From contig CAAFVW010000116.1 in assembly GCA_900766575.1 (NCBI GenBank), positions 1-64,000 of the forward strand: 64,000 bases of DNA, given 5' to 3'. The stretch's first letter is position 1, and every line of letters starts with the position of its first letter. Shown here in pieces: positions 17,703 to 27,025 of this stretch. Source of the stretch: Lachnospiraceae bacterium. GTDB lineage: Bacteria > Bacillota > Clostridia > Lachnospirales > Lachnospiraceae. The notes beneath the pieces are model-generated. The model was not told the DNA's origin, did no database searches, and was given only the letters and a program-made list of their open reading frames with translations. A program made the translations under genes and the position numbers.

Positions 17703-19944
17703 TGCTTACCTCCAGTTCTTCTATATCTGCCATATCTCCAATCCCCATAGAAAATGCTGCAAGCCGCCCACGGTTAATTTTCTGATTCTGCCCAGAAACT
17801 TGTCTACTGAAAGACGTTTTCAGTTTTACCGCATCTCCGACCTGTTCTGTTAATTCGCTGAATGAAAGATTGCCTGGGTACAGCACCTCCATATTGATAA
17901 ATGGAAACGTTTCAAATGGCTGAATTGTAAGTGCTGTCAGTCTATCGAAGTTTTCGGTCGGAATCACAAGCTTCAGCATCCGGCCACGGTCGAGGCGGAT
18001 ACTGCTATTCCCAGAGAGGGCATAGTCCTTACGAAGCCTAAACACATCCTCGGCAAGAACATATTCTTTCTTGTAATTCATCTTCTTTTTATCATCCGTT
18101 TCGACAACATCACGAACGATTGGTGCAAAGAGTCGAAGCGTGTCCTTCATAGAGCGCATTGGCATTCCGATTAAAGAGATCGATGCCACATGGTCATTTA
18201 ATCCTGTCTTTTTCGGTGACAGGAAATGTACCATAACAACATCCTGCAACGTGTGCGTTGGCATTGAGGAAAGAAGGAGCTTCTTCATTGTCTCTTCTGC
18301 CGTGATTTTTCCATCCCAGCGTTCCTGCACACCAAGTCCTTGACCCGTAATAGTTGCCATAATATTCTGTGCTTCGATATGACCAGCTCCATTTTTCATG
18401 GAAATCAACACCTCAAAGGTATGAAGCTGATTCGCCGTAAGCTCCATAATTGGATAATACAGGGTCAGCAAATGCTTGCCGCTTAGCCACGACTCTTTCG
18501 GATGGAATTCTTCCACCTCATGCCCATCCAGCACATAAAAAACAGAGAGTTCTGTTTTTCCATCCTCATCCCAGGATAGCGGAAACGAAATCACTTTCTT
18601 ATTTTCAACCGTTGTTCCATTGTCATCAGTCGTTGTTCCAAGATCGATAGTTGTTTCTGCTGTAAGCGTTCTTGTATCTGGATTACTCTCCACTTGGAGA
18701 ATTGCTTGAGCATGGAATTCTGCATTAGTCTCATCGCCGGATGCAAATTCCATATTGATAATCGATAGCTTTTCCGCACCTACATCCAATGCCAATGCAT
18801 TAGCGAAAGTGTATATACTCAGCTTTGTCTCTCCAATAGAATTAATAAGACCTGTGATGTTCTTATCATTTTTGCTCTTGGCTGCTGCCAGTCTTGGATT
18901 CTTTCCAACACATTTCACAGTCTGTTTTCCATTGATTTTCGTGTAAATGGATGTAATTGCAGATTGTTTGGTTTCATCTGCATGACCACCCGTAAATCGA
19001 AGCACATCACCAAGATCAAGCGCAGGATTTCCAATCGTATCTGAATCAAACGGCACGTATTCCACTGATGTGATAACATCAAGTATTGCATTGATGATAC
19101 GTTTTCTTGTTTCCTCCAGCCCAAACTGTAAAAGCGGATTAACACCAAGATTCATCGTCAGCCCATCATCTGGAGATTTCGCATAGTACTCTGCTTTTTC
19201 TGTCCTTTTATTCGTGGAACTAACCGCCGTATATCTCGTAACAAAATCTGAAAAACTGCTACTGAAGCGGTGCCGGATATCAACCGCCATGACTGCTGTA
19301 TTTCCATAGGCAGAAAGATTTAGTCTGCCGAAACGATCAATAATCGCAAAGCACCCAAGCGTCTGTGCTAAATAATAAAGAAAATCGCGCCAAGATTCTA
19401 TGTCATTATCCTGGTAGATGCCAAGAAGCTCAGTGCCGTTTGGCATAGCTTCAATCTCCTCTTTTGTCTGGGCAAGTTCTATATGGCAGGCTTTTGATAA
19501 AAGAGAAAGGAACTCGTAAGGATACGCACTGGACAGCCCCTTACTGAAATTCTTATCCAAATTTAACATTCCATCGTAGGCTTTTAATTCCAAGGTCTTG
19601 ATGCATCGGTTTGCTTCAGCAACATAAAACACACCCATCGGTACTTCTTCCTCTGTTTCATCTTCATATACCAGATGGAACGACAGTCTGATTTCTGCTT
19701 CCTCCAGAGTATAGCGGTCAATGTCCAAATAAAGGCTGATTCCCATTTCGGCTGCATACACCGTTCCAAGTTCAATTTCTGTGTTTCCACAGCACTGCCG
19801 ATTGATGTAACCGGAACCTTTCACAATGTCATCATTTCCAAACTCATAGGTCTGATTTGTCTTTGTCGTGATGCTGCCCGTCCAGTAAAATGTACGGGTG
19901 TTTTTCTGCACCGCTTCCATGAATTTATCGCTGACTGGATACAT
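17695..19944 (-). CDS. phage tail protein, Tal/tail-spike-like
   Basis: The first usable ATG is 19944, giving 749 residues. The N-terminal 350 residues resemble tail-associated hub proteins (SGSI/TIEL-type beta segments, YEFLSLLSKACHIELAQ, RLNLSAYGN, then GDVLRF). The C-terminal half looks like a beta-rich tip domain. It follows the tape measure and a small tail gene, where Dit and Tal proteins normally sit. It probably forms the hub at the tail tip. Confidence 0.8.
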   Translation of the reverse strand: MYPVSDKFMEAVQKNTRTFYWTGSITTKTNQTYEFGNDDIVKGSGYINRQCCGNTEIELGTVYAAEMGISLYLDIDRYTLEEAEIRLSFHLVYEDETEEEVPMGVFYVAEANRCIKTLELKAYDGMLNLDKNFSKGLSSAYPYEFLSLLSKACHIELAQTKEEIEAMPNGTELLGIYQDNDIESWRDFLYYLAQTLGCFAIIDRFGRLNLSAYGNTAVMAVDIRHRFSSSFSDFVTRYTAVSSTNKRTEKAEYYAKSPDDGLTMNLGVNPLLQFGLEETRKRIINAILDVITSVEYVPFDSDTIGNPALDLGDVLRFTGGHADETKQSAITSIYTKINGKQTVKCVGKNPRLAAAKSKNDKNITGLINSIGETKLSIYTFANALALDVGAEKLSIINMEFASGDETNAEFHAQAILQVESNPDTRTLTAETTIDLGTTTDDNGTTVENKKVISFPLSWDEDGKTELSVFYVLDGHEVEEFHPKESWLSGKHLLTLYYPIMELTANQLHTFEVLISMKNGAGHIEAQNIMATITGQGLGVQERWDGKITAEETMKKLLLSSMPTHTLQDVVMVHFLSPKKTGLNDHVASISLIGMPMRSMKDTLRLFAPIVRDVVETDDKKKMNYKKEYVLAEDVFRLRKDYALSGNSSIRLDRGRMLKLVIPTENFDRLTALTIQPFETFPFINMEVLYPGNLSFSELTEQVGDAVKLKTSFSRQVSGQNQKINRGRLAAFSMGIGDMADIEELEVSNV

Positions 19945-19959
19945 CAAAACACCCCTTTC

Positions 19960-20322
19960 TTAGAACTCATTCAGCGTAAAGGATACCTTCCACAGTCCTT
20001 TGTAGGAGGTGTCCTTTTCAAGCTTTGCCTTATATCCCGTGATATACATCTCGGCTTCTTTCTGCTCCAGCGTTTCCGTATCAAAGAATCGAACGCTGAT
20101 CTTTGCTTTCTGCTTATACACGGTCAGCTTCTTTAGCCACCGTGGAGTTACAGAAAAATCAACGGATATGGTGTGAACGCCGGAACGCACCACATCCCGC
20201 TGGGTAGTCCCAGCTTCTGTTTCGCCGGAGGAATCCGTCTCCACATCGTCCATCGCAACATCGTAGGAAGTTGGCAAAGGAAGATCCTCACCATCAAAAA
20301 CGAGATACTGTATAAATGCCAT
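19960..20322 (-). CDS. small tail protein (DUF6711-like), Dit position
   Basis: The 120-residue protein (MAFIQYLVFDGEDLPLPTSY...) is a beta-rich protein between tape measure and tail hub. Its features (SGVHTISVDFSVTPRWLKKL; a final strand KVSFTLNEF) match a small family common in Firmicutes siphophages. It is likely part of the distal tail or baseplate ring. Good ribosome binding site AAGGAGG. Confidence 0.75.
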   Translation of the reverse strand: MAFIQYLVFDGEDLPLPTSYDVAMDDVETDSSGETEAGTTQRDVVRSGVHTISVDFSVTPRWLKKLTVYKQKAKISVRFFDTETLEQKEAEMYITGYKAKLEKDTSYKGLWKVSFTLNEF

Positions 20323-20336
20323 CGGTGCACACCTCC

Positions 20337-23261
20337 TTATCTGCCGCCGGAACGAAGGCTCTGACGCTTCTGGGCATCCACGATCACTTCGTCCAGCAGG
20401 TTATTTCCCAGATAGACTGGAATAGAAATCATGCCTGTGTTCTGGCTACCCATACCATCCAGTATCTCACGGATACCAGAAAGCAGACTGGACACAGTTC
20501 CATCAGACACACCGCCATTGGTACTGCTGCCGCCAGCCATCTGCAGTGCAGATACCTGCGGATTGATGACCATGTCAGCAGCTACCCCAGACACAGCCTT
20601 CTCTACCAGACCACGGCTCTTTTCGATGCCCTTTGCCAGACCAGACATGAAGTCCGGCATCCAGCTCTCGTAATCCGTCAAAGGTCCTTCGTCCGGGACC
20701 GAGAAATGCAGAACGGAACGAATCTTATTTGCTACTCCTGTCACGGCATCGGTAACTGCGCTGATGCAGGACTTGATACCGTTGACGATACCCATGACCA
20801 GGTCTTTGCCCCAGTTGAACGCCTGGGATGCAAGCCCCTTCACATAGCCGACCGCTTTCTCAAAGCCGGAGTGAATGACCGTGTAGATCTGACCGATGAT
20901 GCTGCCGATGGCGGATTTTACATTGTTCCAGATACTCGTGATGACCGACTTGATCGTGTTCATCACAGAAGAAATCATGGATTTAATGCTGTTCCAAGCC
21001 GAGGACACTACACCCTTGATGGCGTTCATCACTGTGGTGACTGCATTTTTAATGGCATTCCACACAGTCGTGACTACACCTTGGATTGCTGTCAGAACTG
21101 TAGTAACTACGGACTGAATTGCCGTCCAGACGGTCTGGAATACATTCTTGATGCCCTCCAGCACAGGGGTAAGGAAAGCAACGATGCCGTTCCAGATTTC
21201 CTGTATCTTCTGGGACACAGCCGTGAAAGCCCGCTCGATCAGAATACGGATGGCTTCAAATATGGTCTCGAATAAATACCGAAACGCCTCCAGTAGCGGA
21301 GAAATCGTATCATAGATGCTCTGCCATACAGAGGTGATCGTATTCCAGATCGTGGTCATTACACCGCTGATACTCGTCCACGCCGCCGTGAACACCCCCG
21401 TGATGCCTTCCCATAGAGTTGTGAAAAATCCAGAGATCACACCCCATACCGTCTGGGCAATACCAAGGATGGACTCCCATGCCGTAGACAGGAACGAGGT
21501 GATGGCATTCCAAGCTGTGGTGACCGCCTGCTTGATGCCCTCCCACAAGTTGATCCAGAGCTGCCGGAACCCCTCGCAGTTATTCCAGAGATAAATGAAA
21601 GCTGCAACCAGAGCGGCAATCGCTGCAATAATAAGAGTGATAGGGTTTGCCAGCATGGTCAGATTCAGCGCGGCAAAGGCTCCCTTCACCACATTGATGG
21701 CTCCAGCAATCTTCGGTACGATGGTCATAATCGTACCAATGGCACTGACCACCTTACCAATCACTATCAACACAGGTCCCAATGCCGCCGCAAGCAATGC
21801 CACGGTCATTACGACCTTCTTCGTGCCTTCGCCCATACTGTTAAGCCAATCCACGAACTTCTGAATCCAGCCAACAATCGTGCGGATCGCAGGCATGAGC
21901 AACTCGCCAAAGGAAATGGCAAGCTCCTCAAGCTGAGATTTTAAGATGGTAAGCTGACCTTCCAGGTTATCCTGCATGGTTGTAGCCATCTTTTCTGCGG
22001 TACCGTCACAGTTGGTGATGGCACTGTTCAGCTTTTCAATATCGCTTGGTGCAGCATTCATCACGGCAAGGAAGCCGGACATCGCATTTTTGCCTACCAG
22101 AGCTTCCGCATTTGCAGAACGCTCGGATTCGGACATCTGGGAAAATGCTACTCGGCAATCCGCCAGAATATCTCCAAGGCTTCTCATGCTACCATCCGCA
22201 TTGGTGGTCTGAACCGTCATCTCGCCAAAGGCAGCACCAGAGAATTTGACCTCGCCAGTGAGGTTGGTCAGCATGGTACGCATGGCAGTACCAGCCTGGG
22301 AGGACTTGATACCTGCATTCGCCATCAGACCGATGGCTTCCGCTGTATCCTCCGCAGTGAATCCCAACGCACCCGCAACAGGCGCACAATACTTGAAAGT
22401 TTCGCCCATCATGCTAACGTTCGTATTCGCATTGGAAGATGCTGCCGCAAGAATATCAGCAAAATGCCCTGAGTCTGCGGCAGACAGACCCAGGGCGGTA
22501 AGTGCGTCAGTAACGATATCAGATGTGGTTGCCAAGTCCTCGCCGGACGCTGCGGCAAGGTTCATAATGCCTTCGATGCCGTCCAGCATATCACCAGTTT
22601 TCCAGCCGGCCATCGCCATGTAATTCATTGCTTCAGCGGCTTCGGATGCGGAGAACTTCGTCTTGGCACCCATCTCTCTGGCTTTATCCCGCAGGGCTTC
22701 CAGATCGGAACCTGTAGCCCCGGACACTGCCGCCACCTGGCTCATGGCACTGTCAAAGTCAGCGGCGGTCTTTACTGCTGCCGTACCAAGTGCGGTAACG
22801 GCACCTGTGACGGGGAGTAGCTTCTTTCCAGCAGATTCGATGTTGGAACCTACCGTCTGTAGCTTTTCACCCGTGGCTGAAATCTTCTGCAGGGCAGTCG
22901 CAGATTGATTTGCCTGCTCTTCCAAGCGTTTCAGCTCCTGCTCGGTTTCCACGATCTCACGCTGGAGTCCATCATACTGCTCTTGGGTGATCGTACCGTT
23001 CTTCAGAGCTTCGTTTGCCTGTTCCTGAGCGGTTTTCAGAGTCTGGAGTTTGTTCTTCGTTTCCTCCACGGCTTGTCCGAGCAGCTTATGCTTTTGAGCT
23101 AACAGTTCTGTATTGCCAGGGTCCAGTTTCAGGAGTTTCTCTACATCCTTAAGCTGGGACTGCGTGGACTTGATTTCTTTGTTTACATTTGCGAGGGCCT
23201 TGGTAAGCCCGGTAGTATCACCGTTGATCTCAACCGTGATGCCTTTGATACGGTTTGCCAC
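20337..23261 (-). CDS. phage tail tape measure protein
   Basis: The protein sets tail length. Its 974 residues start at GTG 23261 and comprise a coiled coil (about 20-130), a TIGR01760-type core (about 150-420, with FDSAMSQVAAVSG and MTNLTGEVKFSGAAF), hydrophobic segments (about 480-560, 4-5 helices), and many Trp-containing repeats near 570-780 of the type T(V/I)WNAIKN, typical of tape measures. At roughly 1.5 angstrom per residue it would span a tail near 145 nm (rule of thumb). It follows the frameshift gene pair, as in most siphophages. Confidence 0.95.
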   Translation of the reverse strand: MANRIKGITVEINGDTTGLTKALANVNKEIKSTQSQLKDVEKLLKLDPGNTELLAQKHKLLGQAVEETKNKLQTLKTAQEQANEALKNGTITQEQYDGLQREIVETEQELKRLEEQANQSATALQKISATGEKLQTVGSNIESAGKKLLPVTGAVTALGTAAVKTAADFDSAMSQVAAVSGATGSDLEALRDKAREMGAKTKFSASEAAEAMNYMAMAGWKTGDMLDGIEGIMNLAAASGEDLATTSDIVTDALTALGLSAADSGHFADILAAASSNANTNVSMMGETFKYCAPVAGALGFTAEDTAEAIGLMANAGIKSSQAGTAMRTMLTNLTGEVKFSGAAFGEMTVQTTNADGSMRSLGDILADCRVAFSQMSESERSANAEALVGKNAMSGFLAVMNAAPSDIEKLNSAITNCDGTAEKMATTMQDNLEGQLTILKSQLEELAISFGELLMPAIRTIVGWIQKFVDWLNSMGEGTKKVVMTVALLAAALGPVLIVIGKVVSAIGTIMTIVPKIAGAINVVKGAFAALNLTMLANPITLIIAAIAALVAAFIYLWNNCEGFRQLWINLWEGIKQAVTTAWNAITSFLSTAWESILGIAQTVWGVISGFFTTLWEGITGVFTAAWTSISGVMTTIWNTITSVWQSIYDTISPLLEAFRYLFETIFEAIRILIERAFTAVSQKIQEIWNGIVAFLTPVLEGIKNVFQTVWTAIQSVVTTVLTAIQGVVTTVWNAIKNAVTTVMNAIKGVVSSAWNSIKSMISSVMNTIKSVITSIWNNVKSAIGSIIGQIYTVIHSGFEKAVGYVKGLASQAFNWGKDLVMGIVNGIKSCISAVTDAVTGVANKIRSVLHFSVPDEGPLTDYESWMPDFMSGLAKGIEKSRGLVEKAVSGVAADMVINPQVSALQMAGGSSTNGGVSDGTVSSLLSGIREILDGMGSQNTGMISIPVYLGNNLLDEVIVDAQKRQSLRSGGR

Positions 23262-23275
23262 GCAAGGTCACCTCC

Positions 23276-23440
23276 TTAGAATCTGTCCATATCCTCCTGG
23301 CTGGCAAGCTGCGGATATTTGTAATCGTCATTGCTACTCTCGGCATACATATCATTCACCAGACCTATTGAAAGCAGGTCCAGGTCACGGATAGAGATGC
23401 CAAGTTGAACACACCGCAAAAGGAACAGCGGCGTTGTCAT
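23276..23440 (-). CDS. tail assembly chaperone extension (gpT-type), made by -1 frameshift
   Basis: A 54-codon frame (ATG 23440 to TAA 23276) lies between the gpG-type gene and the tape measure. It reads MTTPLFLLRCVQLGISIRDL and ends with MDRF. It is in the -1 frame relative to the upstream gene and the -1 frame is open back to the slippery site at 23461-23467. By analogy with lambda G/GT and many siphophages, it is expected to be made mainly as a fusion extension (gpGT), not as a free protein. Confidence 0.85.
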   Translation of the reverse strand: MTTPLFLLRCVQLGISIRDLDLLSIGLVNDMYAESSNDDYKYPQLASQEDMDRF

Positions 23441-23817
23441 TTCGCGCTCACTTTTGCGAAGTTTTTTTTAGACTCAACCTCAGACTGCACATTCAGACCC
23501 CAAAGCTCGATGATCTCCGGCAAGACCTGGTAGATGGAAAAGGTGTTAAACTCGTCCAGCCAATCTTCCGGGGAGTCCGGCACAGCCGTGGGGTCTGCGT
23601 GTTTCGCCATGACAAAGGCGATGTTTTCGAACATCTCCAGAGAGAAAAGGTCAAGGCTGGACTGCTCCTCGCTGGAGGAATCCACAGCCTTCTCCAAATC
23701 ACGGAGGTCTTTGTAAATATCACGATGGAATTTCAGGCGATAGATACGGGGAATCGCCGCACTCGCCTTAAACATCACATCCTTGCCATCAATATTGATC
23801 TTCTTCGTCATTCCCAT
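23437..23817 (-). CDS. tail assembly chaperone (gpG-type)
   Basis: The 126-residue protein sits directly before the tape measure region and has the size and helical, acidic character of gpG-type chaperones (YRLKFHRDIYKDLRDLEKAVD). Such proteins bind the tape measure during tail assembly. Its end carries the heptamer A-AAA-AAC, read in frame as AAA-AAC, which allows about a -1 slip into the following frame. Identification rests on position, size and this signal. Confidence 0.85.
   Translation of the reverse strand: MGMTKKINIDGKDVMFKASAAIPRIYRLKFHRDIYKDLRDLEKAVDSSSEEQSSLDLFSLEMFENIAFVMAKHADPTAVPDSPEDWLDEFNTFSIYQVLPEIIELWGLNVQSEVESKKNFAKVSAK
23461..23467 (-). promoter_or_regulatory. -1 ribosomal frameshift slippery site
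   Basis: On the minus strand the heptamer A AAA AAC occurs in the correct frame (X XXY YYZ). After a -1 slip the next codons are CTT CGC AAA AGT GAG CGC GAA and then the T-frame ATG, with no stop between. The last in-frame stop of the -1 frame lies just upstream of the heptamer, as expected of a functional site. Confidence 0.85.
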
Positions 23818-23835
23818 GATCCTTTACCTCCTCAC

Positions 23836-24459
23836 TTAAGAGCCGGACTTCGTAGACACAGACTTGGCAGCAGACTGAACTGCGACCTGTGCCTCAGCGG
23901 TCGGCATATACACAGCTTTGTACCAGTCGTTGTAGACCGTGGCATCGGTGGTGTTGCCAGTTTTGGCCTTGACCATGCCGTTTGCCAGAGGCGTAGCCTT
24001 AATGGTCAGCGTCTCGGTCTGCACTTCCTTGCTGTCCTCATTGGTCTTGCCCTCGATGCCGGGGCGCGATGCAGAGCAGTTGTACAGCACATGGCGGATG
24101 TGTTTCTGGTCACCATCGAACTCGAAAAGCAGGGCGAAGGATGCCAACTCAACTTCGGAGTTCTCGATGAGAACACCCTTGGCATCCAACTTTTCTTTCA
24201 GCACATCCGTCCGAAAGCTCTCCGGGATCATGGCAAGCTCCAGATCGCCGTCATAACCCATGTTGTTATTGATGACATAGTAGGCCACGCCGTCTGCATA
24301 GAAGTTCTCCGGCTCGCCATTTGCATCCAAAGAAATGGATACGGAACCGGGCATCGGAGTCGGTGAAGCGTAAGACACTGCTCCGTCCTCTGCAATCGTC
24401 AGCAGGGCGTAGTGTGCATTTTTAAGGTTGAATTTGACCTTATTGTTCTTATCAGGCAT
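23836..24459 (-). CDS. major tail protein (phi13-type)
   Basis: The 207-residue protein forms the tail tube. It begins with a short polar strand, has KVKFNLKNAHYALLT, then NMGYDGDLELAMIP and LFEFDGDQKHIRHVLYNC, which are the conserved blocks of the phi13-type major tail protein. The Ser/Thr-rich end is typical. It lies between the tail completion protein and the chaperones, which is the standard order. Confidence 0.88.
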   Translation of the reverse strand: MPDKNNKVKFNLKNAHYALLTIAEDGAVSYASPTPMPGSVSISLDANGEPENFYADGVAYYVINNNMGYDGDLELAMIPESFRTDVLKEKLDAKGVLIENSEVELASFALLFEFDGDQKHIRHVLYNCSASRPGIEGKTNEDSKEVQTETLTIKATPLANGMVKAKTGNTTDATVYNDWYKAVYMPTAEAQVAVQSAAKSVSTKSGS

Positions 24460-24461
24460 AG

Positions 24462-24779
24462 TTAAACCTCCAATTCATAAAGCACCTCGTACAGATCCTC
24501 ACTGGCGATCCATACTTCGGTCTTGTTGTAAAACAGTTCATGTTTAGAAAGCACCGCCTCGATACGGGCTTCCAGTTGCGGATCTTTCTTATCCGTGTAT
24601 AGCTCCAGATTCAGCCGGGAAATAGCAAAGTACACGATGCCATCTGCGGCAAAGTTATCCGAACCCGGATACAGAAAAATCAAAAAAGGAGGGTCTGGTG
24701 ACTCTCCCTCGGCAAAATGGTCATACGCATGGGGAAGACCCATCTCGATGACCATTGCTACTACTTCTTCATGGCTCAT
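24462..24779 (-). CDS. putative tail terminator/completion protein
   Basis: The 105-residue protein overlaps the upstream gene by 4 bases and lies just before the major tail protein. In this gene order the corresponding proteins form the ring that ends the tail or joins it to the head. It has alternating beta and helical parts (IVYFAISRLNLELYTDKKD). No family name can be given with certainty, so the function is positional inference. Confidence 0.65.
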   Translation of the reverse strand: MSHEEVVAMVIEMGLPHAYDHFAEGESPDPPFLIFLYPGSDNFAADGIVYFAISRLNLELYTDKKDPQLEARIEAVLSKHELFYNKTEVWIASEDLYEVLYELEV

Positions 24780-25156
24780 CCAGACAATCCCTCCTTAATC
24801 CTATCTTCCAGGTCACGGATGCCTTTTTCTTCGGCAACGGCGATATGTGGCCTTGCGGCAACCCGACCACCGCCACGCTTGGCATGACCGTGTTCCAGCA
24901 GATGGGCAATCTGATAGCGATTGGCAGAATGAACGGTCATCTCCAGCTTAGTGGAGGTTTCCGTATGCTTTGATGCCCGCCAACTCTTGCTGTAGGCCCC
25001 GGTGTCTTTCGGAGCATGGGTTTCGATTTCATCTTTTACGGTCTTGGCAGAGTGCCGCACGGCTTTCTTCATCGTGTCAGTAGCAAGGTCTGCATATTCC
25101 TCCAGACCTTCCACGATAGCATCTGCCAGACCGTCAACAGGCACATTCTTACCCAT
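24776..25156 (-). CDS. HK97 gp10-like head-tail joining protein
   Basis: The 126-residue protein shows the gp10 pattern: a helical start, then APKDTGAYSKSWRASKH, a strand with VHSANRYQIAHLLEHGHAKRGGGRV and PHIAVAEE. Proteins of this family work at the head-tail interface. It overlaps the next gene by 4 bases. Confidence 0.9.
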   Translation of the reverse strand: MGKNVPVDGLADAIVEGLEEYADLATDTMKKAVRHSAKTVKDEIETHAPKDTGAYSKSWRASKHTETSTKLEMTVHSANRYQIAHLLEHGHAKRGGGRVAARPHIAVAEEKGIRDLEDRIKEGLSG

Positions 25157-25160
25157 TCCA

Positions 25161-25505
25161 TCACCTCCGAACCTTGGTGGCAGTCAGCTTCAGCGTTTTG
25201 TGCCGGAACTGAAAATCATCCACAAGTGTAATGTTGTAAATACCGCCCTCGAACAGAATACGGTAATGATCGCTGTCCATATCCTTGAGTGCCGCACAAT
25301 AACGCACCATGAAAGTATAGCTATCCGAAGCTACGGTCTGTCCTGCAACTTCCTGCTCCTGTCCGGCTGTCTTACCAGTGGCAAGATTCGCATAGGCATA
25401 ACAGGAATAGCAATCTTTCCAGACCGCCGTATGATTGCCAATGGCATCCGTTTCTACGGTATTTTTCTGGATGGTGATGCGGGAACGCATCTTGGAAATC
25501 TCCAT
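25161..25505 (-). CDS. phage head closure / head-tail adaptor (SPP1 gp16-like)
   Basis: The 114-residue protein has the head-tail adaptor pattern MRSRITIQKNTVETDAIGN ... WKDCYSCYAYANL ... TFMVRYC, ending with HKTLKLTATKVRR. It probably seals the connector after packaging. Its ATG overlaps the previous stop by one base (TGATG), consistent with coupling. Confidence 0.88.
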   Translation of the reverse strand: MEISKMRSRITIQKNTVETDAIGNHTAVWKDCYSCYAYANLATGKTAGQEQEVAGQTVASDSYTFMVRYCAALKDMDSDHYRILFEGGIYNITLVDDFQFRHKTLKLTATKVRR

Positions 25506-25786
25506 CAGAAGACCTCCTTCCGGCTACCACCTAACAACCCCCGGAGCGTAAGTGCCAAATCGTGATAGTCTGCTTCTTCTCGGTGTTCGTAGATATAGGC
25601 GGCTGCATATAGGATTGCTACATCACCAAGAGCAGAGTTATTCAGTACGGCAATATCTGATGTCATCAGTACATCCAGGCACAGCTTTTTTGCGGCGGTT
25701 AAGATGCTCTCTATCAGCTTGTCATCGTCATTGTAATCAACCCGGAGGTATTGTTTCGCATCCTTCAATGAAACCACATAAATCAC
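25505..25786 (-). CDS. head-tail connector protein (gp6-like)
   Basis: Start set at GTG 25786 with GGAG nine bases upstream; 93 residues. The pattern VSLKDAKQYLRVDYNDDDKLIESILTAAK is the gp6-like connector signature. A TTG at 25819 would add 11 residues but lies inside a stable hairpin, so it is less likely. The protein forms the ring below the portal. Confidence 0.88.
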   Translation of the reverse strand: MIYVVSLKDAKQYLRVDYNDDDKLIESILTAAKKLCLDVLMTSDIAVLNNSALGDVAILYAAAYIYEHREEADYHDLALTLRGLLGGSRKEVF

Positions 25787-25801
25787 CGCCTCTCCATAAA
25801 T

Positions 25802-25832
25802 GTAGGGGTGATGCCACAAGACACCACCCCAG
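25802..25832 (-). promoter_or_regulatory. hairpin between capsid and connector genes
   Basis: GGGGTGGTG pairs with CATCACCCC across the loop TCTTGTGG just after the capsid stop. No T-run follows, so it is more likely a stability/processing hairpin that keeps capsid mRNA abundant than a terminator. Confidence 0.6.
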
Positions 25833-25836
25833 GGGA

Positions 25837-27012
25837 TTATTTTTCAGACAGCTTCATGACCTGCACAGCTTCCGGCAGGATCAGCTTACCGTCCACACGC
25901 TCCTTAGCAACAAAGCCAATCATACCGTTGCCAGCGAACAGCTCATTGAGCTGTTTGAAGGAACGGGTGCCACGGTCACCGATGTTGTAATACTTGTAAT
26001 CACCAAAGGCGATGGCATCGGTCGGGGCATAGGCAGAGGTGCGGACGCTGTAGCCGAGCAGACGGTCAGGCTCACCCTGCTGATAAGACGGCTGCCAGAT
26101 ATACGCACCGTTGTTGTCCTTCAGCTTGCGGAGCTGGGCAAGGGTTGCATCGTTCATGATGAAGGATGCGTTCTTGCGGTAAGGACGCTTCAGACCGTAG
26201 GCAAAGTCGAGCATATCATCGGACTTGATAGTTGCGGTCAGAGTCTTGAACAGATGACCGCCCTTGTTCGCATCAAAGATACCAGTCGGCTTGCCAGTAC
26301 CGTCACCGTTGAGGAATGCATCCTCTTCCGCATTGGCCAGAGCCTTGCCGAACTCGGTGATGATATAGCTTTCCAGATTGAAAGCATTGTCGTAGAGCAG
26401 TTCCTCCGTAACCTTGATGGCAACGTGCAGCTTGAACGCATCCAAGAAGGTCTGGTCGAAGGTGGCATCACCGAAGGTCAGCGCACCGCCCTCCTCGATC
26501 CATGCAGCAGCAGGCTTTGTGGCGGCAATGTTGATCTTGTGCTGGCCGGAGGTGGTGATGTGGGTTGCAAGACCACGCATGATGTTCTCCTCGTTCAGCA
26601 CATCAATCAGACGGCGGTCATACTCTTCGGGAACCAGATAACCACCATCTGCATCCACGCCTTCCTGCAGAAGGTTGGACACCTGGCGGAAGTTGGTACG
26701 CATAGCGGTGAGCATGGCCTGTTTGTAGGCATCGGACGCACGACCCTTCTTCTCTTCACCAGCAGGTGTAGCAGTATAGGGCTTGCCAGTGATGGGGCTA
26801 TTGACGGGCTTCGCCAGTTCAGCCTCACGCTGCTCAATACGCTGGGCGCGGTTGATGGCTTCGGTCAGAGAATCGAACTCTGCCTCCATGTTCTGATAGG
26901 TGGTGTGATCCTCTGCGGACAGCTTGCCCTGCTTATCCTCGTGGGTGTCCAGAAACTGACGCATCTGGCCCAGCAGGTCAGCACGGTTTTTCAGCATTTC
27001 AGAAATAGTCAT
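25837..27012 (-). CDS. major capsid protein, HK97 fold
   Basis: The 391-residue precursor has a coiled-coil delta domain (about 1-70) that is expected to be removed by the protease encoded next to it, then the HK97 capsid core with QEGVDADGGYLVPEEYDRRLI, the ITTSGQHKINIAA N-arm region and LLGYSVRTSAYAPTDAIAFGDY near the C-terminus. It follows the protease and portal genes in the usual order. Confidence 0.95.
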   Translation of the reverse strand: MTISEMLKNRADLLGQMRQFLDTHEDKQGKLSAEDHTTYQNMEAEFDSLTEAINRAQRIEQREAELAKPVNSPITGKPYTATPAGEEKKGRASDAYKQAMLTAMRTNFRQVSNLLQEGVDADGGYLVPEEYDRRLIDVLNEENIMRGLATHITTSGQHKINIAATKPAAAWIEEGGALTFGDATFDQTFLDAFKLHVAIKVTEELLYDNAFNLESYIITEFGKALANAEEDAFLNGDGTGKPTGIFDANKGGHLFKTLTATIKSDDMLDFAYGLKRPYRKNASFIMNDATLAQLRKLKDNNGAYIWQPSYQQGEPDRLLGYSVRTSAYAPTDAIAFGDYKYYNIGDRGTRSFKQLNELFAGNGMIGFVAKERVDGKLILPEAVQVMKLSEK

Positions 27013-27025
27013 TTGAATACCTCCA

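Noticed and set aside
20316..21275. Open frame antisense to the tape measure gene
   Set aside because: Low-complexity His/Asp-rich product mirrors the Trp/Val repeats of the tape measure; no start signal.
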